A stretch of DNA of 64,000 bases, taken from the NCBI GenBank assembly GCA_963849105.1, contig CAWKGD010000006.1:496001-560000 (forward strand), written 5' to 3'. This DNA is from CAVRXQ01 sp963849105. GTDB taxonomy: Bacteria; Actinomycetota; Acidimicrobiia; Acidimicrobiales; Bog-793. The notes under the pieces were generated by a model that saw only the letters and a list, made by a program, of their open reading frames with translations, was not told where the DNA came from and did not search any database. Shown piece by piece: positions 22,401 to 31,566 of this stretch. The position numbers and the translations under genes are program-made. Within the stretch, counting starts at the first letter, position 1, and each line of letters opens with the position of its first letter.

Positions 22401-22943
22401 TCAGCGCGCGGGCACCTCGATGTCGGAAATCGTCGTCGCGCCCGGGTGGACGCGATCGCGCAGACGTTGCAGCATCGCGAGCAGGAGCGCACCGTCTTTC
22501 TCGTCGAAGACGCCGTCGAGGACCGCCGCGATGTCGTGTTCGTGGCGCTCCAAGAGCTGCGCGCATTGGTCGTGTCCGGCGCTGGTGAGCTCGGCGTAGA
22601 CCACACGGCGGTCGGCAGCGCAGGACCGGCGAGCGACGAAACCTGCTTCGACGAGTCGGTCGATCGTCCGGGTGAGTCCGCCGGGGGTGAGCCCGGTCTG
22701 CGTGGCGAGATCGGTCATCCGCAGCTGCTCGCGGGGGGAGCGGGCGAGACGAACGAGAACCTGGAATGCGAGGCCGCTGTGACCGAGGTTTCGCTCGATT
22801 TCCGGTAACAGCGTCCGCTGGAGCGACGAGGAGATCTCGAAAAGCAGTCCGACGAGGGTGATCCGGATGCCGGAATCGCAGCCTCCATGCGAAGTCGCCG
22901 CGCTTGACCCCGGTTCGGACCCTCTGGCCAGCCGATCCGTCAC
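22401..22943 (-). CDS. MarR-family transcriptional regulator
   Basis: A 180-aa winged-helix regulator. The DNA-binding region reads LRMTDLATQTGLTPGGLTRTIDRLVEAGFVARR, with the wing at CAADRRVVYAELTSAG; helices for dimerisation flank it. The GTG at 22943 is the best start and has only a weak ribosome site. It is divergent from a YceI gene, and a perfect 12-base palindrome lies between them, so it probably controls both. A single Cys near the N-terminus and one in the wing could sense oxidants, but that is speculation. Confidence 0.9.
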   Translation of the reverse strand: MTDRLARGSEPGSSAATSHGGCDSGIRITLVGLLFEISSSLQRTLLPEIERNLGHSGLAFQVLVRLARSPREQLRMTDLATQTGLTPGGLTRTIDRLVEAGFVARRSCAADRRVVYAELTSAGHDQCAQLLERHEHDIAAVLDGVFDEKDGALLLAMLQRLRDRVHPGATTISDIEVPAR

Positions 22944-22975
22944 GGGGCCATCTTACCCGCCTGCCTCGGGAATAC

Positions 22976-22987
22976 TTGTGTACACAA
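22976..22987. promoter_or_regulatory. Palindromic operator between marR and yceI genes
   Basis: TTGTGTACACAA is a perfect 12-base palindrome in an AT-rich patch between the divergent MarR and YceI genes, 33 bases upstream of the marR start and 61 upstream of yceI. A further TTGTT half-site follows at 22991-22995. The position and symmetry fit a MarR dimer operator. Confidence 0.7.
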
Positions 22988-23047
22988 CATTTGTTCTCAT
23001 AAGCAAGTCCGTCGGTGGACGGACCTTGCCGAGCCAGGAGGAAGCAG

Positions 23048-23632
23048 ATGAGCACGGAAGCCGTCGAACAGACGATCACGCGGGTTGTCGATGGCCGGGT
23101 CGTACCGGCGCCCGGGACGTACGTCCTCGACAAGGCCCACACGAAGGTCAGTTTCGTTGCCCGTCACCTGATGGTGACGAAGGTGCGGGGACATTTCCCG
23201 GACTTCGACGGGACCGTCGTCGTGGGAGAGAACCCGGCCGACTCGAAGGTCACGGCCGAGATCCGCATGGCGAGCGTGACGACCGACGATGAAACCCGGG
23301 ACGGTCACCTTCGGACGAACGATTTCTTCGACGTCGAAAATTATCCGACGATGACCTTCACGAGCTCGAAAATCGAGCCCGCCGGTGACGACTGGAAGCT
23401 GACAGGCGAGCTGACGCTTCGCGGCGTCACGAAGCCAGTCACCTTGAACCTCGAGTTCAACGGAGGGGTGTCGGACGCGTACTTCGGTTCGCGTCTCGGA
23501 TTCTCGGCGTCCGGTGAGATCAACCGCCAGGACTTCGGCGTTTCCTTCGGTCACGCGTTGGCCGACGGCGCCGCGATCGTTGCCGACAAGGTTCGCATCG
23601 AGATCGAAGCCGAGGTAACCCTCCAAGCCTGA
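23048..23632 (+). CDS. YceI-family lipid-binding protein
   Basis: A 194-aa lipocalin-like beta-barrel protein; family members bind polyisoprenoid or similar lipids. The signature segments are GTYVLDKAHTKVSFVARHLM, the RTNDFFDVENYPTMTF block, LTGELTLRGVTKPVTL, and ASGEINRQDFGVSFG near the C-terminus. There is no signal peptide, so the protein is probably cytoplasmic. ATG 23048 has AGGAGG just upstream. The divergent MarR regulator likely controls it. Confidence 0.93.
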   Translation: MSTEAVEQTITRVVDGRVVPAPGTYVLDKAHTKVSFVARHLMVTKVRGHFPDFDGTVVVGENPADSKVTAEIRMASVTTDDETRDGHLRTNDFFDVENYPTMTFTSSKIEPAGDDWKLTGELTLRGVTKPVTLNLEFNGGVSDAYFGSRLGFSASGEINRQDFGVSFGHALADGAAIVADKVRIEIEAEVTLQA

Positions 23633-23656
23633 GCTTCTCTCGTTCGACGGACGGGT

Positions 23657-23681
23657 GTCGGGTCGGTGCAACCGGCCCGAC
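23657..23681. terminator. Hairpin between yceI and the converging kdpD-N gene
   Basis: An 11-base stem with one G-U pair (23657-23667 with 23671-23681) closes a three-base loop 24 bases after the yceI stop. No clear T run follows. It lies between two converging genes and may terminate both. Confidence 0.5.
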
Positions 23682-23721
23682 CCTGTGGGGCGTTTGGGGG
23701 TGCGAGAGCCTCGGCGGGGCG

Positions 23722-24885
23722 TCAGCCTTCTTCTTCAGCCTCGGCGAGTTCGTGCGGCTTGCGACGCGCGATGACGTGAACGTCGATCTCGTACTGCGCC
23801 GCGTAGCGGAGTACTTCGGACACGATGGATCCGCGCAACGCCTCTTGCCAGCGCGAGCGCCGACTCGAGGCGAGGATAATTTGGGTGATCTGGTGCGCGC
23901 GAGCGAAGTCGACGATCTCTTTCGCGACGTCGTCCCCACTGAGGTCGTGCCAGGTCGCGCCGACGTTCTCGGAACACTTCCGCACCTGATCGAGTTCCTC
24001 GCGTGCAGACGATCCTGACGTTCGGTCATCGACGACGTAGACGACGTCGAGATCTGTCTTCAATCGCTGCGCCATGCGCGCTGCGCGTCGCACAACGCTC
24101 GTCGTACCAGGTGCATGGGTGACCGCGACCAGGATCCGTTCGCTCGTCTCCCACGTCGTCGTTGGATGTCGGCGGGCGAGATATTCGAGAAGTTCTTCTT
24201 CGGTCTCGTCCGCAACGAAGCGCAGTGCGAGCTCGCGCAGCGCCACGAGGTTCTCTGTGCGGAAGAAGCCGGCGAGCGCTTTCGGCACCTTGTCCGGCGC
24301 GTAGACGTTGCCGTGCAGCATGCGCCGGCGGAGCTGTTCTGGAGACGAGTCGATGAGCTCTAACTGGTCGGCCCGGCGGACGACCCAGTCGGGGACGCGT
24401 TCGCGCACTTGGATCCCCGTGATCGATTCCACCGCGTCCGCGATCGATTCGAGGTGTTGCACGTTGAGCGTGCTCACCACAGCGATCCCCGCGTCGAGCA
24501 ACTCGAGGACGTCTTGCCATCGCTTTTCGTTCCGTCCCGAACCGGGCACGTTCGTATGGGCGATCTCGTCGATGAGGGCGACGTCTGGGTGGCGTGCGAG
24601 CAGCGCGTCGAGGTCCATCTCCTCGAAGGTCGCACCGCGGTGCTCGATCTTCTTGCGGGGAATGACCTCCAACTCGCCAATCGCCTCGGCGGTATGGGCG
24701 CGCCCGTGGGTCTCGACGTAGCCGACGACGACGTCGCGCCCCCGGTCGCGGCGGCGCTTGCCCTCCTCGAGCATTGCGAGCGTCTTTCCGACGCCAGCGG
24801 CAGCACCGAGGTAGATCCGGAACTTCCCAGTCGCCGTGACGACGTCGGCGACGTCTTCGGTCGCTTCGGCAGGGATGTCGGCCAT
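23722..24885 (-). CDS. kdpD: KdpD N-terminal half: KdpD sensor domain plus USP domain, without kinase
   Basis: A 387-aa stand-alone protein matching only the cytoplasmic N-terminal part of KdpD. The KdpD domain has Walker A GAAAGVGKT at residues 27-35, then DVVVGYVETHGRAHT, and ALIDEIAHTNVPGSGRNEKR. A universal-stress-protein domain follows (about 250-375), starting ERILVAVTHAPGTT and containing IILASSRRSRW. It lacks the membrane and histidine-kinase parts, which are encoded by the divergent gene at 25010. ATG 24885 has GGGGAG upstream. It may regulate the kinase in trans or sense potassium, nucleotides or c-di-AMP. Confidence 0.9.
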   Translation of the reverse strand: MADIPAEATEDVADVVTATGKFRIYLGAAAGVGKTLAMLEEGKRRRDRGRDVVVGYVETHGRAHTAEAIGELEVIPRKKIEHRGATFEEMDLDALLARHPDVALIDEIAHTNVPGSGRNEKRWQDVLELLDAGIAVVSTLNVQHLESIADAVESITGIQVRERVPDWVVRRADQLELIDSSPEQLRRRMLHGNVYAPDKVPKALAGFFRTENLVALRELALRFVADETEEELLEYLARRHPTTTWETSERILVAVTHAPGTTSVVRRAARMAQRLKTDLDVVYVVDDRTSGSSAREELDQVRKCSENVGATWHDLSGDDVAKEIVDFARAHQITQIILASSRRSRWQEALRGSIVSEVLRYAAQYEIDVHVIARRKPHELAEAEEEG

Positions 24886-25009
24886 GCGACATTCTCCCCG
24901 ATCTTCGGGTGGCTCGTGCCGGACGAGCTGACGTCGTTTGCGCGTCCGACCTCGGACTTCGCGTGGATTGCTGTCGCTACGATGGCTCGAGAGGCGGCGA
25001 CGAGGCGAC

Positions 25010-26473
25010 ATGGATAAATCCGGGCACCAGCTCGTGAGGTTGATCGCGGGCCTGGCGCTCGTTGGCGTCGTCAGCCTCGCACTGTTGCCGTTGCGCAACG
25101 CCCATGACGCAGTCGCGATCGGTCTGTTGCTTGCCGTCCCGCTCGGGGCCGCTGCGACGATCGGGGGCCCTTTCGTCGTTGCGCTGACCCTCGTCGGAAC
25201 GTTCTTCCTCTACGACTACGTGTTCGTTCCGCAGCACGTGACGATGACGATGGGAGGCGCGAGGAACGCGATTCCCCTCGGGGTTTACGTCGTCGTAGCG
25301 ATCGCGTCCGGTCTCTTCGTGAGCTCGCGCCGACGTTCCCGGGCGGTAGACCGGCGTCGCGCGCGCGAAGGCCAGTATCTCGTCGATGTGATCGGAACGC
25401 TCGCGACGAACCAGCCGCTCAATAACCTCCTCGGAGAGCTCGTTCAATCGGTGCGAGACACCTTCGTTCTCGATGGCGTCGCGCTGTTGCTCGCGAGTGG
25501 ATCCGATTTTGAAAGCGCGGCCCGATCCGGCCGGCCGATCCGCGAGGATGAGCTGCGCCTGGTGACGCCGAGCGGTGGTTCGCCGCGCAGCCTGGGCAGC
25601 GTCGCCGTCGACGGACGGCACCTGGTTGGCGTTCCCCTCGCGGCCTCGGGTCAGGCGATAGGACTGCTCGTGTGCTCGGGTCCCGAGATCGAAGAGGAGC
25701 GGATGGGCGCTCTGCGCGCATACGCCGATCAGGCGGCGTTTGCGATCGAACGGGCGCGCCTTCGCGAGCGGGCGCTCGAAACTGCCCTTTTGCGCCAGAT
25801 CGATGCGTGGCGGAACGCTCTCTTCGGCGCCGTTTCACATGACCTCCGAACGCCGCTCGCCTCGGTGAAGGCCGCGGTTTCGGACCTTCGCAACGACGTC
25901 GTCGAACTCAGCGAGCGGGATCGATCCGAATTGCTTGAACTCATTGAGACGCAAGCTGATCGTCTCGACCGACTCGTCGCCAATCTTTTGGACATGACGC
26001 GAATCGAGTTCGGAGAGCTCGAGTTGCGATTCGAAACAACCTCGGTCGACAAGCTCGTCGCTGAGGCACTCGACGCGTTCGGAACAGCGCCCTGGATCGA
26101 GCGCGTCACTGTGACGATTCCACCCGGCACGCCGCCTGTGCGCGTCGACCACGTCCTCATCGGCCAGGTGCTGGTGAACTTGCTGGAAAACGCCGAACGT
26201 CACGCGCCGGAAGGAACCACGATCGATGTCGTCGCGCGCCGAGTCGCTGATCGCGTCGAGGTTGCTGTCGAGGACCGTGGACCGGGGGTCCCAGAGCGCG
26301 AGCGCGAGCGGGTGTTCAAGATGTTCAACCGGATTTCCGGCGGGGGCAGAGCCGGGCTTGGCCTCGCGATCGTCGATGCGTTCGTGGCAGCCCACGGCGA
26401 GTCGGTGCACGTCGAAGGGCGGTCGGGTGGGGGTGCGCGCTTCGTGTTCACGTTGCCGATCGCCAGTGCCTGA
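25010..26473 (+). CDS. kdpD: KdpD C-terminal half: membrane sensor histidine kinase
   Basis: A 487-aa histidine kinase with four N-terminal membrane helices (about residues 8-105) of the KdpD type, including GTFFLYDYVFVP. A GAF-like segment follows, then the HisKA motif AVSHDLRTPLASVKAA with the phospho-acceptor His near 277. The ATPase motifs are NLLENAERHAP, VEDRGPGVPE and GGGRAGLGLAIVDAF. It begins where a full-length KdpD would continue after its USP domain, and that missing half is the divergent gene 125 bases away. The kdpE start follows its stop after one base. Confidence 0.92.
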   Translation: MDKSGHQLVRLIAGLALVGVVSLALLPLRNAHDAVAIGLLLAVPLGAAATIGGPFVVALTLVGTFFLYDYVFVPQHVTMTMGGARNAIPLGVYVVVAIASGLFVSSRRRSRAVDRRRAREGQYLVDVIGTLATNQPLNNLLGELVQSVRDTFVLDGVALLLASGSDFESAARSGRPIREDELRLVTPSGGSPRSLGSVAVDGRHLVGVPLAASGQAIGLLVCSGPEIEEERMGALRAYADQAAFAIERARLRERALETALLRQIDAWRNALFGAVSHDLRTPLASVKAAVSDLRNDVVELSERDRSELLELIETQADRLDRLVANLLDMTRIEFGELELRFETTSVDKLVAEALDAFGTAPWIERVTVTIPPGTPPVRVDHVLIGQVLVNLLENAERHAPEGTTIDVVARRVADRVEVAVEDRGPGVPERERERVFKMFNRISGGGRAGLGLAIVDAFVAAHGESVHVEGRSGGGARFVFTLPIASA

Positions 26474-26474
26474 G

Positions 26475-27149
26475 ATGGCCCGTGTGCTCGTCGTCGACGA
26501 CGATCCGTCGTTGCGCAAGGCGCTGCGGATCGGCCTCGAAGCACGCGGGTACTCGGTCGTGTTAGCGCAGAACGGAACCGACGGGGTCGCTCAGGTGGCG
26601 CTCGCGTCGCCGGACGTCGTCGTGCTCGATCTCGGGTTGGGCGACATCGACGGAATCGACGTCTGTCGAGAGATCCGTTCCTGGTCGAAGGTGCCGATCA
26701 TCGTCCTATCAGCCGCGGGTAGCGAGGAGCGGAAGGTGGCCGCGCTCGACCTCGGTGCCGACGACTACGTGACGAAACCGTTCTCCATGGCGGAGCTCGA
26801 GGCGAGGTTGCGCACGGCGCTTCGGCACGCTGGCGCGTTGCGAGATGAACCGAGCGAGTTGCGCGTCGGGAGTCTCTCGCTTGATTTCGCGCGCAAGACC
26901 GTGATGCAAGACGGCGCCCTTCTCGATCTCACCTCACACGAATTCGCGCTGCTCGCGTTCTTGGCGCAATACGCGGGCAAGGTCTGCACCCACGAGATGA
27001 TCCTGAAACAGGTCTGGGGAGCCGGATACGGCGACGAACAGAACTACGTCCGCGTGTACGTCCACCGCCTGCGGCGCAAGCTCGGCGACGAGCACGGTGC
27101 GATGCTGCGCAACCATCCCGGCATCGGTTACGAGCTCGTCGCGCATTAG
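26475..27149 (+). CDS. kdpE: KdpE response regulator (OmpR family)
   Basis: A 224-aa two-component response regulator. The receiver domain has ARVLVVDDDPSLRKAL, the phosphorylation site VVLDLGLGDIDG, and DYVTKPFSMAELEAR; a winged-helix output domain ends NYVRVYVHRLRRKLGDE with NHPGIGYEL. ATG 26475 follows the kinase stop as TGAGATG, which indicates translational coupling; GTG 26466 is a possible earlier start. It converges on kdpC with six bases between stops and should activate the kdpFABC operon under potassium limitation or osmotic stress. Confidence 0.95.
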   Translation: MARVLVVDDDPSLRKALRIGLEARGYSVVLAQNGTDGVAQVALASPDVVVLDLGLGDIDGIDVCREIRSWSKVPIIVLSAAGSEERKVAALDLGADDYVTKPFSMAELEARLRTALRHAGALRDEPSELRVGSLSLDFARKTVMQDGALLDLTSHEFALLAFLAQYAGKVCTHEMILKQVWGAGYGDEQNYVRVYVHRLRRKLGDEHGAMLRNHPGIGYELVAH

Positions 27150-27155
27150 CTCGGG

Positions 27156-27797
27156 CTACGAGGTGTGATCCTCCGCCTCCAACTTGGCGAGGCCCTCGTT
27201 GAGCTGGAGGACGTCGATGTAGCTGCTCCCGAGGAAACCGAGTGCAGCGCCCTGGTTCTCCCGCGCGATCAGGGCCCGCAACTTGGAAGGGGCGACGCCG
27301 GAGGCTTTGGAGACCATCGGGATCTGGACGAGCGCGTCCTGCGCCGTGATGTCCGGGTCGATGCCGCTGCCGGAGGTCGTCACGAGGTCGGGGGTGGGGT
27401 TCACACCCAAGCGATGCCAATAGGTGACGAGCGCCTTGGTGTCCGCCAGGAGCACCTTCGATCGCGGGCCGAGGTTGGTCGCCGCCGATTCACCCGCGAC
27501 GCCGTTTGCTTCGAGCGGGTTGTCGCCGCCCGAAATGTGCTCCTTGGGGTTGGCGGCGTAGGGCCCGGTGTCGTCGGGGCGGCCATGGAAGACGCAGCTG
27601 CCGAGTGGGTGCCCCGGACAACGGGCGTCTGCCCAATTCTGCCCGATGAGGGTTGATCCCTTGGCCGTGATCGACCCGTCGGCTTCGCCCTTGAAGAAGA
27701 GCTGGGCTATCCCGGTGCCGGCGAAGGCGTAGACGAATCCGAAGAAGATCGTGAACACGACGATCGAGACGGCTGAACGGCGGAGATGGGTGACCAT
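27156..27797 (-). CDS. kdpC: K+-transporting ATPase KdpC subunit
   Basis: A 213-aa single-pass membrane subunit that stabilises the KdpB ATPase and ATP binding. Seen are an N-terminal membrane helix (about residues 8-32), KGSTLIGQNWADARC, FHGRPDDTGPY, SAATNLGPRSKVLL, and LVTTSGSGIDPDITAQDALV with IPMVSKASGV. The segment around CPGHPLGSCVF inserts two cysteines compared with the usual KdpC, where the text runs directly from GQNF to FHGRP. It starts 14 bases after kdpB. Confidence 0.95.
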   Translation of the reverse strand: MVTHLRRSAVSIVVFTIFFGFVYAFAGTGIAQLFFKGEADGSITAKGSTLIGQNWADARCPGHPLGSCVFHGRPDDTGPYAANPKEHISGGDNPLEANGVAGESAATNLGPRSKVLLADTKALVTYWHRLGVNPTPDLVTTSGSGIDPDITAQDALVQIPMVSKASGVAPSKLRALIARENQGAALGFLGSSYIDVLQLNEGLAKLEAEDHTS

Positions 27798-27811
27798 TGC
27801 GGAACTCGCGA

Positions 27812-29878
27812 TCAGTAGGCGTGCAGGGCGACGAGGATGAGGTCGATGAGCTTGATGAAGATGAACGGGACGATGATCCCGCCGACGCCGTAGATCCACA
27901 CGTTGCGGCGCAGGATGGCGGCCGAGGTGGCGGCCCGGAACCGGACGCCCCGCAGGGCGAGGGGGATCAGCGCCACGATCACGAGGGCGTTGAAGATCAC
28001 GGCGGACAGCACCGCGCTCGCCGGGCTATGCAGTTTCATGATGTTGAGCGTGTTGAGTTGGGGGTAGGTGGCGACGAACAACGCTGGGATGATGGCGAAG
28101 TACTTCGCCACGTCGTTCGCGATCGAGAAGGTGGTGAGTGAGCCCCGGGTGATGAGCAGTTGCTTGCCAATCTCGACCACGTCGATGAGCTTGGTCGGGT
28201 TGGAGTCGAGGTCGACCATGTTGCCCGCCTCTTTGGCGGCCGTGGTGCCGGTATTCATCGCCACACCGACGTCCGCTTGGGCGAGCGCCGGGGCGTCGTT
28301 CGTGCCGTCGCCGGTCATGGCGATGAGCTTCCCGCCCTCCTGTTCGGAGCGGATGAGCGCCATCTTGGCCTCAGGGGTGGCCTCGGCGAGGTAATCGTCG
28401 ACACCAGCCTCTTGGGCGATGGCCGCTGCCGTGAGCGGGTTGTCGCCGGTGACCATGATCGTGCGGATGCCCATCTTGCGCATCTGGTCGAACTTCTCGC
28501 GGATGCCCTGTTTCACCACGTCCTTCAGCTCAATGACGCCGAGGATGCGCGGGCCGTCGGCCACCACGAGCGGCGTCGATCCCGCCCTCGACAGGCGCTC
28601 GACGATGTCGTCCAGCCCCGCTGGGGTGACGCCCCCCTGTTCCTCGGCCCAACGCCGCACGGCGTCGGCTGCCCCTTTGCGGATGCGTCGGCCGTCCATG
28701 TCGAGGCCCGACATCCGGGTCGTCGCCGAGAACGGAATGAAGGTGTGCTCCTTGCCGAGATCGCGCCCGCGGATGGCGAAACGCTCCTTGGCCATCACGA
28801 CGATCGAACGGCCCTCAGGGGTCTCGTCGGCCAGCGAGGCCAGCTGGGCGGCGTCGGCGAGCTCCTGCTCGCTGGCGCCGCCGGCGGGGTAGAACGCCGA
28901 GGCCATGCGGTTGCCCATGGTGATGGTGCCCGTCTTGTCGAGCAGCAGCGTCTGGACGTCCCCGGCTGCCTCCACGGCCCGCCCGCTCATCGCCAGCACG
29001 TTGCGCTGGACGAGGCGGTCCATGCCGGCGATGCCGATGGCCGACAGAAGTGCGCCGATGGTGGTCGGGATGAGACAGACGAGCAGCGAAACGAGGATGA
29101 CGACCGACACCGTCGCCCCGGAGTAATGACCGAAGGGCTGCAGGGTCACAACGACCGGGATGAAGACGATCGTGAGCACGGCCAGCAGGATGGTGAGCGC
29201 GATCTCGTTGGGAGTCTTCTGCCGGCTGGCCCCTTCGACCAGGGTGATCATGCGATCGAGGAAGGTTTTTCCGCGCTCGGCCGTGATCCGCACGACGATG
29301 CGGTCGGAGAGAACCTTGGTGCCGCCGGTCACTGCCGAGCGGTCACCGCCCGACTCCCGGATGACCGGAGCCGACTCTCCGGTGATGGCCGACTCGTCGA
29401 CCGAAGCGACGCCCTCGACGATCTCGCCGTCGGAGGGGATGAGGTCGTTGGCCTCGACCACCACCAGGTCGCCCTTGGCGAGCTCCGCTGCCGCCACCCG
29501 CTCCTCGGTGCCGTCTGGACGGAGCCGACGCGCCTCGGTCTCGGCCCGCATCCTGCGTAGGGTGTCGGCCTGGGCCTTGCCGCGGCCTTCCGCCATGGCT
29601 TCGGCGAAGTTGGCGAAGATGACCGTCAGGAACAGCCAGACGGTGATGAACCAGTCGAACTTGCCGGGGTGGGCGATCGACTCGATGAGGGTGACAACGG
29701 ATCCCACCAGCACGACGAACATGACCGGGTTCTTGACCTGGACCCGGGGGTCGAGCTTCTTGAAGGCGTCGATGAGCGCCCGGACCATGATCTGACGGTC
29801 GAAGAGGCTCCGGGCCTCGGCGACGCCGCGGGGCGCGGCGCCTGACGGGGGCTGGGGCTGGGCGGTCAAGACGGTCAT
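27812..29878 (-). CDS. kdpB: K+-transporting P-type ATPase KdpB subunit
   Basis: The 688-aa catalytic P-type ATPase of the high-affinity potassium pump. The phosphorylation motif LLLDKTGTITMGNR places the Asp near residue 314. SAITGESAPVIRESGGD, MVTGDNPLTAAAIAQEAGVDD, and AMTGDGTNDAPALAQADVGV are the other P-ATPase signatures. ATG 29878 overlaps the kdpA stop by one base, so the two are tightly coupled. Confidence 0.98.
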   Translation of the reverse strand: MTVLTAQPQPPSGAAPRGVAEARSLFDRQIMVRALIDAFKKLDPRVQVKNPVMFVVLVGSVVTLIESIAHPGKFDWFITVWLFLTVIFANFAEAMAEGRGKAQADTLRRMRAETEARRLRPDGTEERVAAAELAKGDLVVVEANDLIPSDGEIVEGVASVDESAITGESAPVIRESGGDRSAVTGGTKVLSDRIVVRITAERGKTFLDRMITLVEGASRQKTPNEIALTILLAVLTIVFIPVVVTLQPFGHYSGATVSVVILVSLLVCLIPTTIGALLSAIGIAGMDRLVQRNVLAMSGRAVEAAGDVQTLLLDKTGTITMGNRMASAFYPAGGASEQELADAAQLASLADETPEGRSIVVMAKERFAIRGRDLGKEHTFIPFSATTRMSGLDMDGRRIRKGAADAVRRWAEEQGGVTPAGLDDIVERLSRAGSTPLVVADGPRILGVIELKDVVKQGIREKFDQMRKMGIRTIMVTGDNPLTAAAIAQEAGVDDYLAEATPEAKMALIRSEQEGGKLIAMTGDGTNDAPALAQADVGVAMNTGTTAAKEAGNMVDLDSNPTKLIDVVEIGKQLLITRGSLTTFSIANDVAKYFAIIPALFVATYPQLNTLNIMKLHSPASAVLSAVIFNALVIVALIPLALRGVRFRAATSAAILRRNVWIYGVGGIIVPFIFIKLIDLILVALHAY

Positions 29879-31566
29879 CAGAAGAACCTTCCGTGGCTGA
29901 GCTGCTCGACGATCGGGCCGAGCGCGACGGCGGGGAAGAAGGTGAGGCCGCCGACGATCACGATGACGCCGATGACCAGGCCGATGAACATGGCGTTGTC
30001 GGTGCGGAAGGTCCCGAGCGACGCCGGAACGACGTTTTTCGCCGCCAGCGAGCCGCCAAGGGCGAGGGCCGGGATCAAGATGCCGAACCGACCAAGAAGC
30101 ATGTCGACGGAGCCGATGACGTTGTAGAACGTCGTGTTGCCGCTCAGGCCCGCCATGGCCGACCCGTTGTTGTTCGCCTGCGAGGTCAGGGCATAGAGGA
30201 TCTCGGTGAAGCCATGTGGACCGCTATTGAGCGCACCAACCCGACCGGCGTGGATCGATACGGCGATCGCCGTGAGGACGAGCACGATGATGGGCATGAC
30301 GAGGATCCCGAGGCCGGCGAGCTTCACCTCCTTGGCCTGGATCTTCTTGCCGAGGTACTCCGGCGTTCGCCCGATCATGAGGCCGCCGATGAATACGGCG
30401 ATCACTGCCTCGATGAGGATCGTGTAAAGCCCGCTGCCGGTCCCGCCGGGCGTCACCTCCCCGAGCATCATCCCAGTCAGCGGGCCCATGCCACCGATCG
30501 GGTTATAGGAGTCGGTGGCGCTGTCGACGGCGCCGTCGGAGGTCTGCGTCATTGACACGTTGAACAGGGCGCTGGTGGTGTCGCCGAAGCGCACTTCCTT
30601 GCCCTCGGTGTTCCCCGCCGTCGAGTGCACACTGGCGGCCGCCACCGCGGGATTGTTCTGGTGCTCGGCGTAGGCGGTGAAACCGACCCAGATGCCGAAG
30701 ATCAGCACCATCGCAACGAGAAGGGCTGCGCCGTGGCGGATGCTGCGCACCATCTTGCCGAAGGTGTAGGTGAGCGAGAACGGGATGGAGAGGGTGAGAC
30801 AGATATAGAGGAAATTGGTGAGCGCCGTCGGGTTCTCAAAGGGGTGCGCCAGGTCGACGTCGAAGAACCCACCGCCGTTGGTGCCGAGTTGCATGATCGG
30901 CCCCATGAACCCGGCGGGGCCGCGGGCGATCGTCTGGGTGACGCCGTTCAGCGAGTCGTGGATGCTGATCGTCCCGGCGAGCGTCTGCACGGCACCCTGG
31001 CTCACCATCACGATTCCGAGGATGAACGAGATCGGTAGGAGGATGTAGAGCATGCAACGGGTCATGTCGACCCAGAAGTTGCCGATCGTGGGGGAATTGC
31101 GCCGGGAGAACCCGCGCACCATGGCAATTGCCGCGGCGATCCCGACGGCGGCGCTCACGAATTGCTGCACAGTGAGCACGCCGATCTGGGAGAAGTACGA
31201 CATGGTGGTCTCACCGCCGTAGTTCTGCCAGTTCGTATTCGTGAGGAACGAGACGGCCGTGTTGAAACTGAGCGCCGGCGGCACCGCCCCGAAGTGCTGA
31301 GGGTTGAGGGGCAGCGAACCCTGAATCCTCAACAGCAGATAGCCGAAGGCAACGAAAATCCCGGAGAAGATGACGAGCGAGCCGGCGTAGCGCTTCCACG
31401 ACTGCTCGTGTTCCGGGCCGGTCCCGAGCAGCCGGTAGAAGGGTCGCTCGGCCCAGGCGAAGTACCGGACGCGACCGTCGAAGACGGCCTCCATGTACGA
31501 GCCGAGGTAGCGCCAAGCGAGGCCGAGCACGACGACCAGGACGACGATCGTCCAGAAGAAGTCCAT
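29878..31566 (-). CDS. kdpA: K+-transporting ATPase KdpA subunit
   Basis: The 562-aa potassium-channel-like subunit, about ten membrane helices, related to the SKT channel superfamily. Typical stretches are SFNTAVSFLTNTNWQNYGGE, QLGTNGGGFFDVDLAHPFENP and TSQANNNGSAMAGLSGNT, which contribute to the selectivity filter. ATG 31566 overlaps the kdpF stop codon as TGATG. Confidence 0.98.
   Translation of the reverse strand: MDFFWTIVVLVVVLGLAWRYLGSYMEAVFDGRVRYFAWAERPFYRLLGTGPEHEQSWKRYAGSLVIFSGIFVAFGYLLLRIQGSLPLNPQHFGAVPPALSFNTAVSFLTNTNWQNYGGETTMSYFSQIGVLTVQQFVSAAVGIAAAIAMVRGFSRRNSPTIGNFWVDMTRCMLYILLPISFILGIVMVSQGAVQTLAGTISIHDSLNGVTQTIARGPAGFMGPIMQLGTNGGGFFDVDLAHPFENPTALTNFLYICLTLSIPFSLTYTFGKMVRSIRHGAALLVAMVLIFGIWVGFTAYAEHQNNPAVAAASVHSTAGNTEGKEVRFGDTTSALFNVSMTQTSDGAVDSATDSYNPIGGMGPLTGMMLGEVTPGGTGSGLYTILIEAVIAVFIGGLMIGRTPEYLGKKIQAKEVKLAGLGILVMPIIVLVLTAIAVSIHAGRVGALNSGPHGFTEILYALTSQANNNGSAMAGLSGNTTFYNVIGSVDMLLGRFGILIPALALGGSLAAKNVVPASLGTFRTDNAMFIGLVIGVIVIVGGLTFFPAVALGPIVEQLSHGRFF

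Noticed and set aside
24886..25009. KdpD split explained as a frameshift or simple truncation
   Set aside because: The two halves lie on opposite strands, so no indel can join them.
28160..29560. 466-aa open frame opposite kdpB
   Set aside because: Complement of a well-conserved P-type ATPase gene; His/Arg/Asp-rich with no domain.
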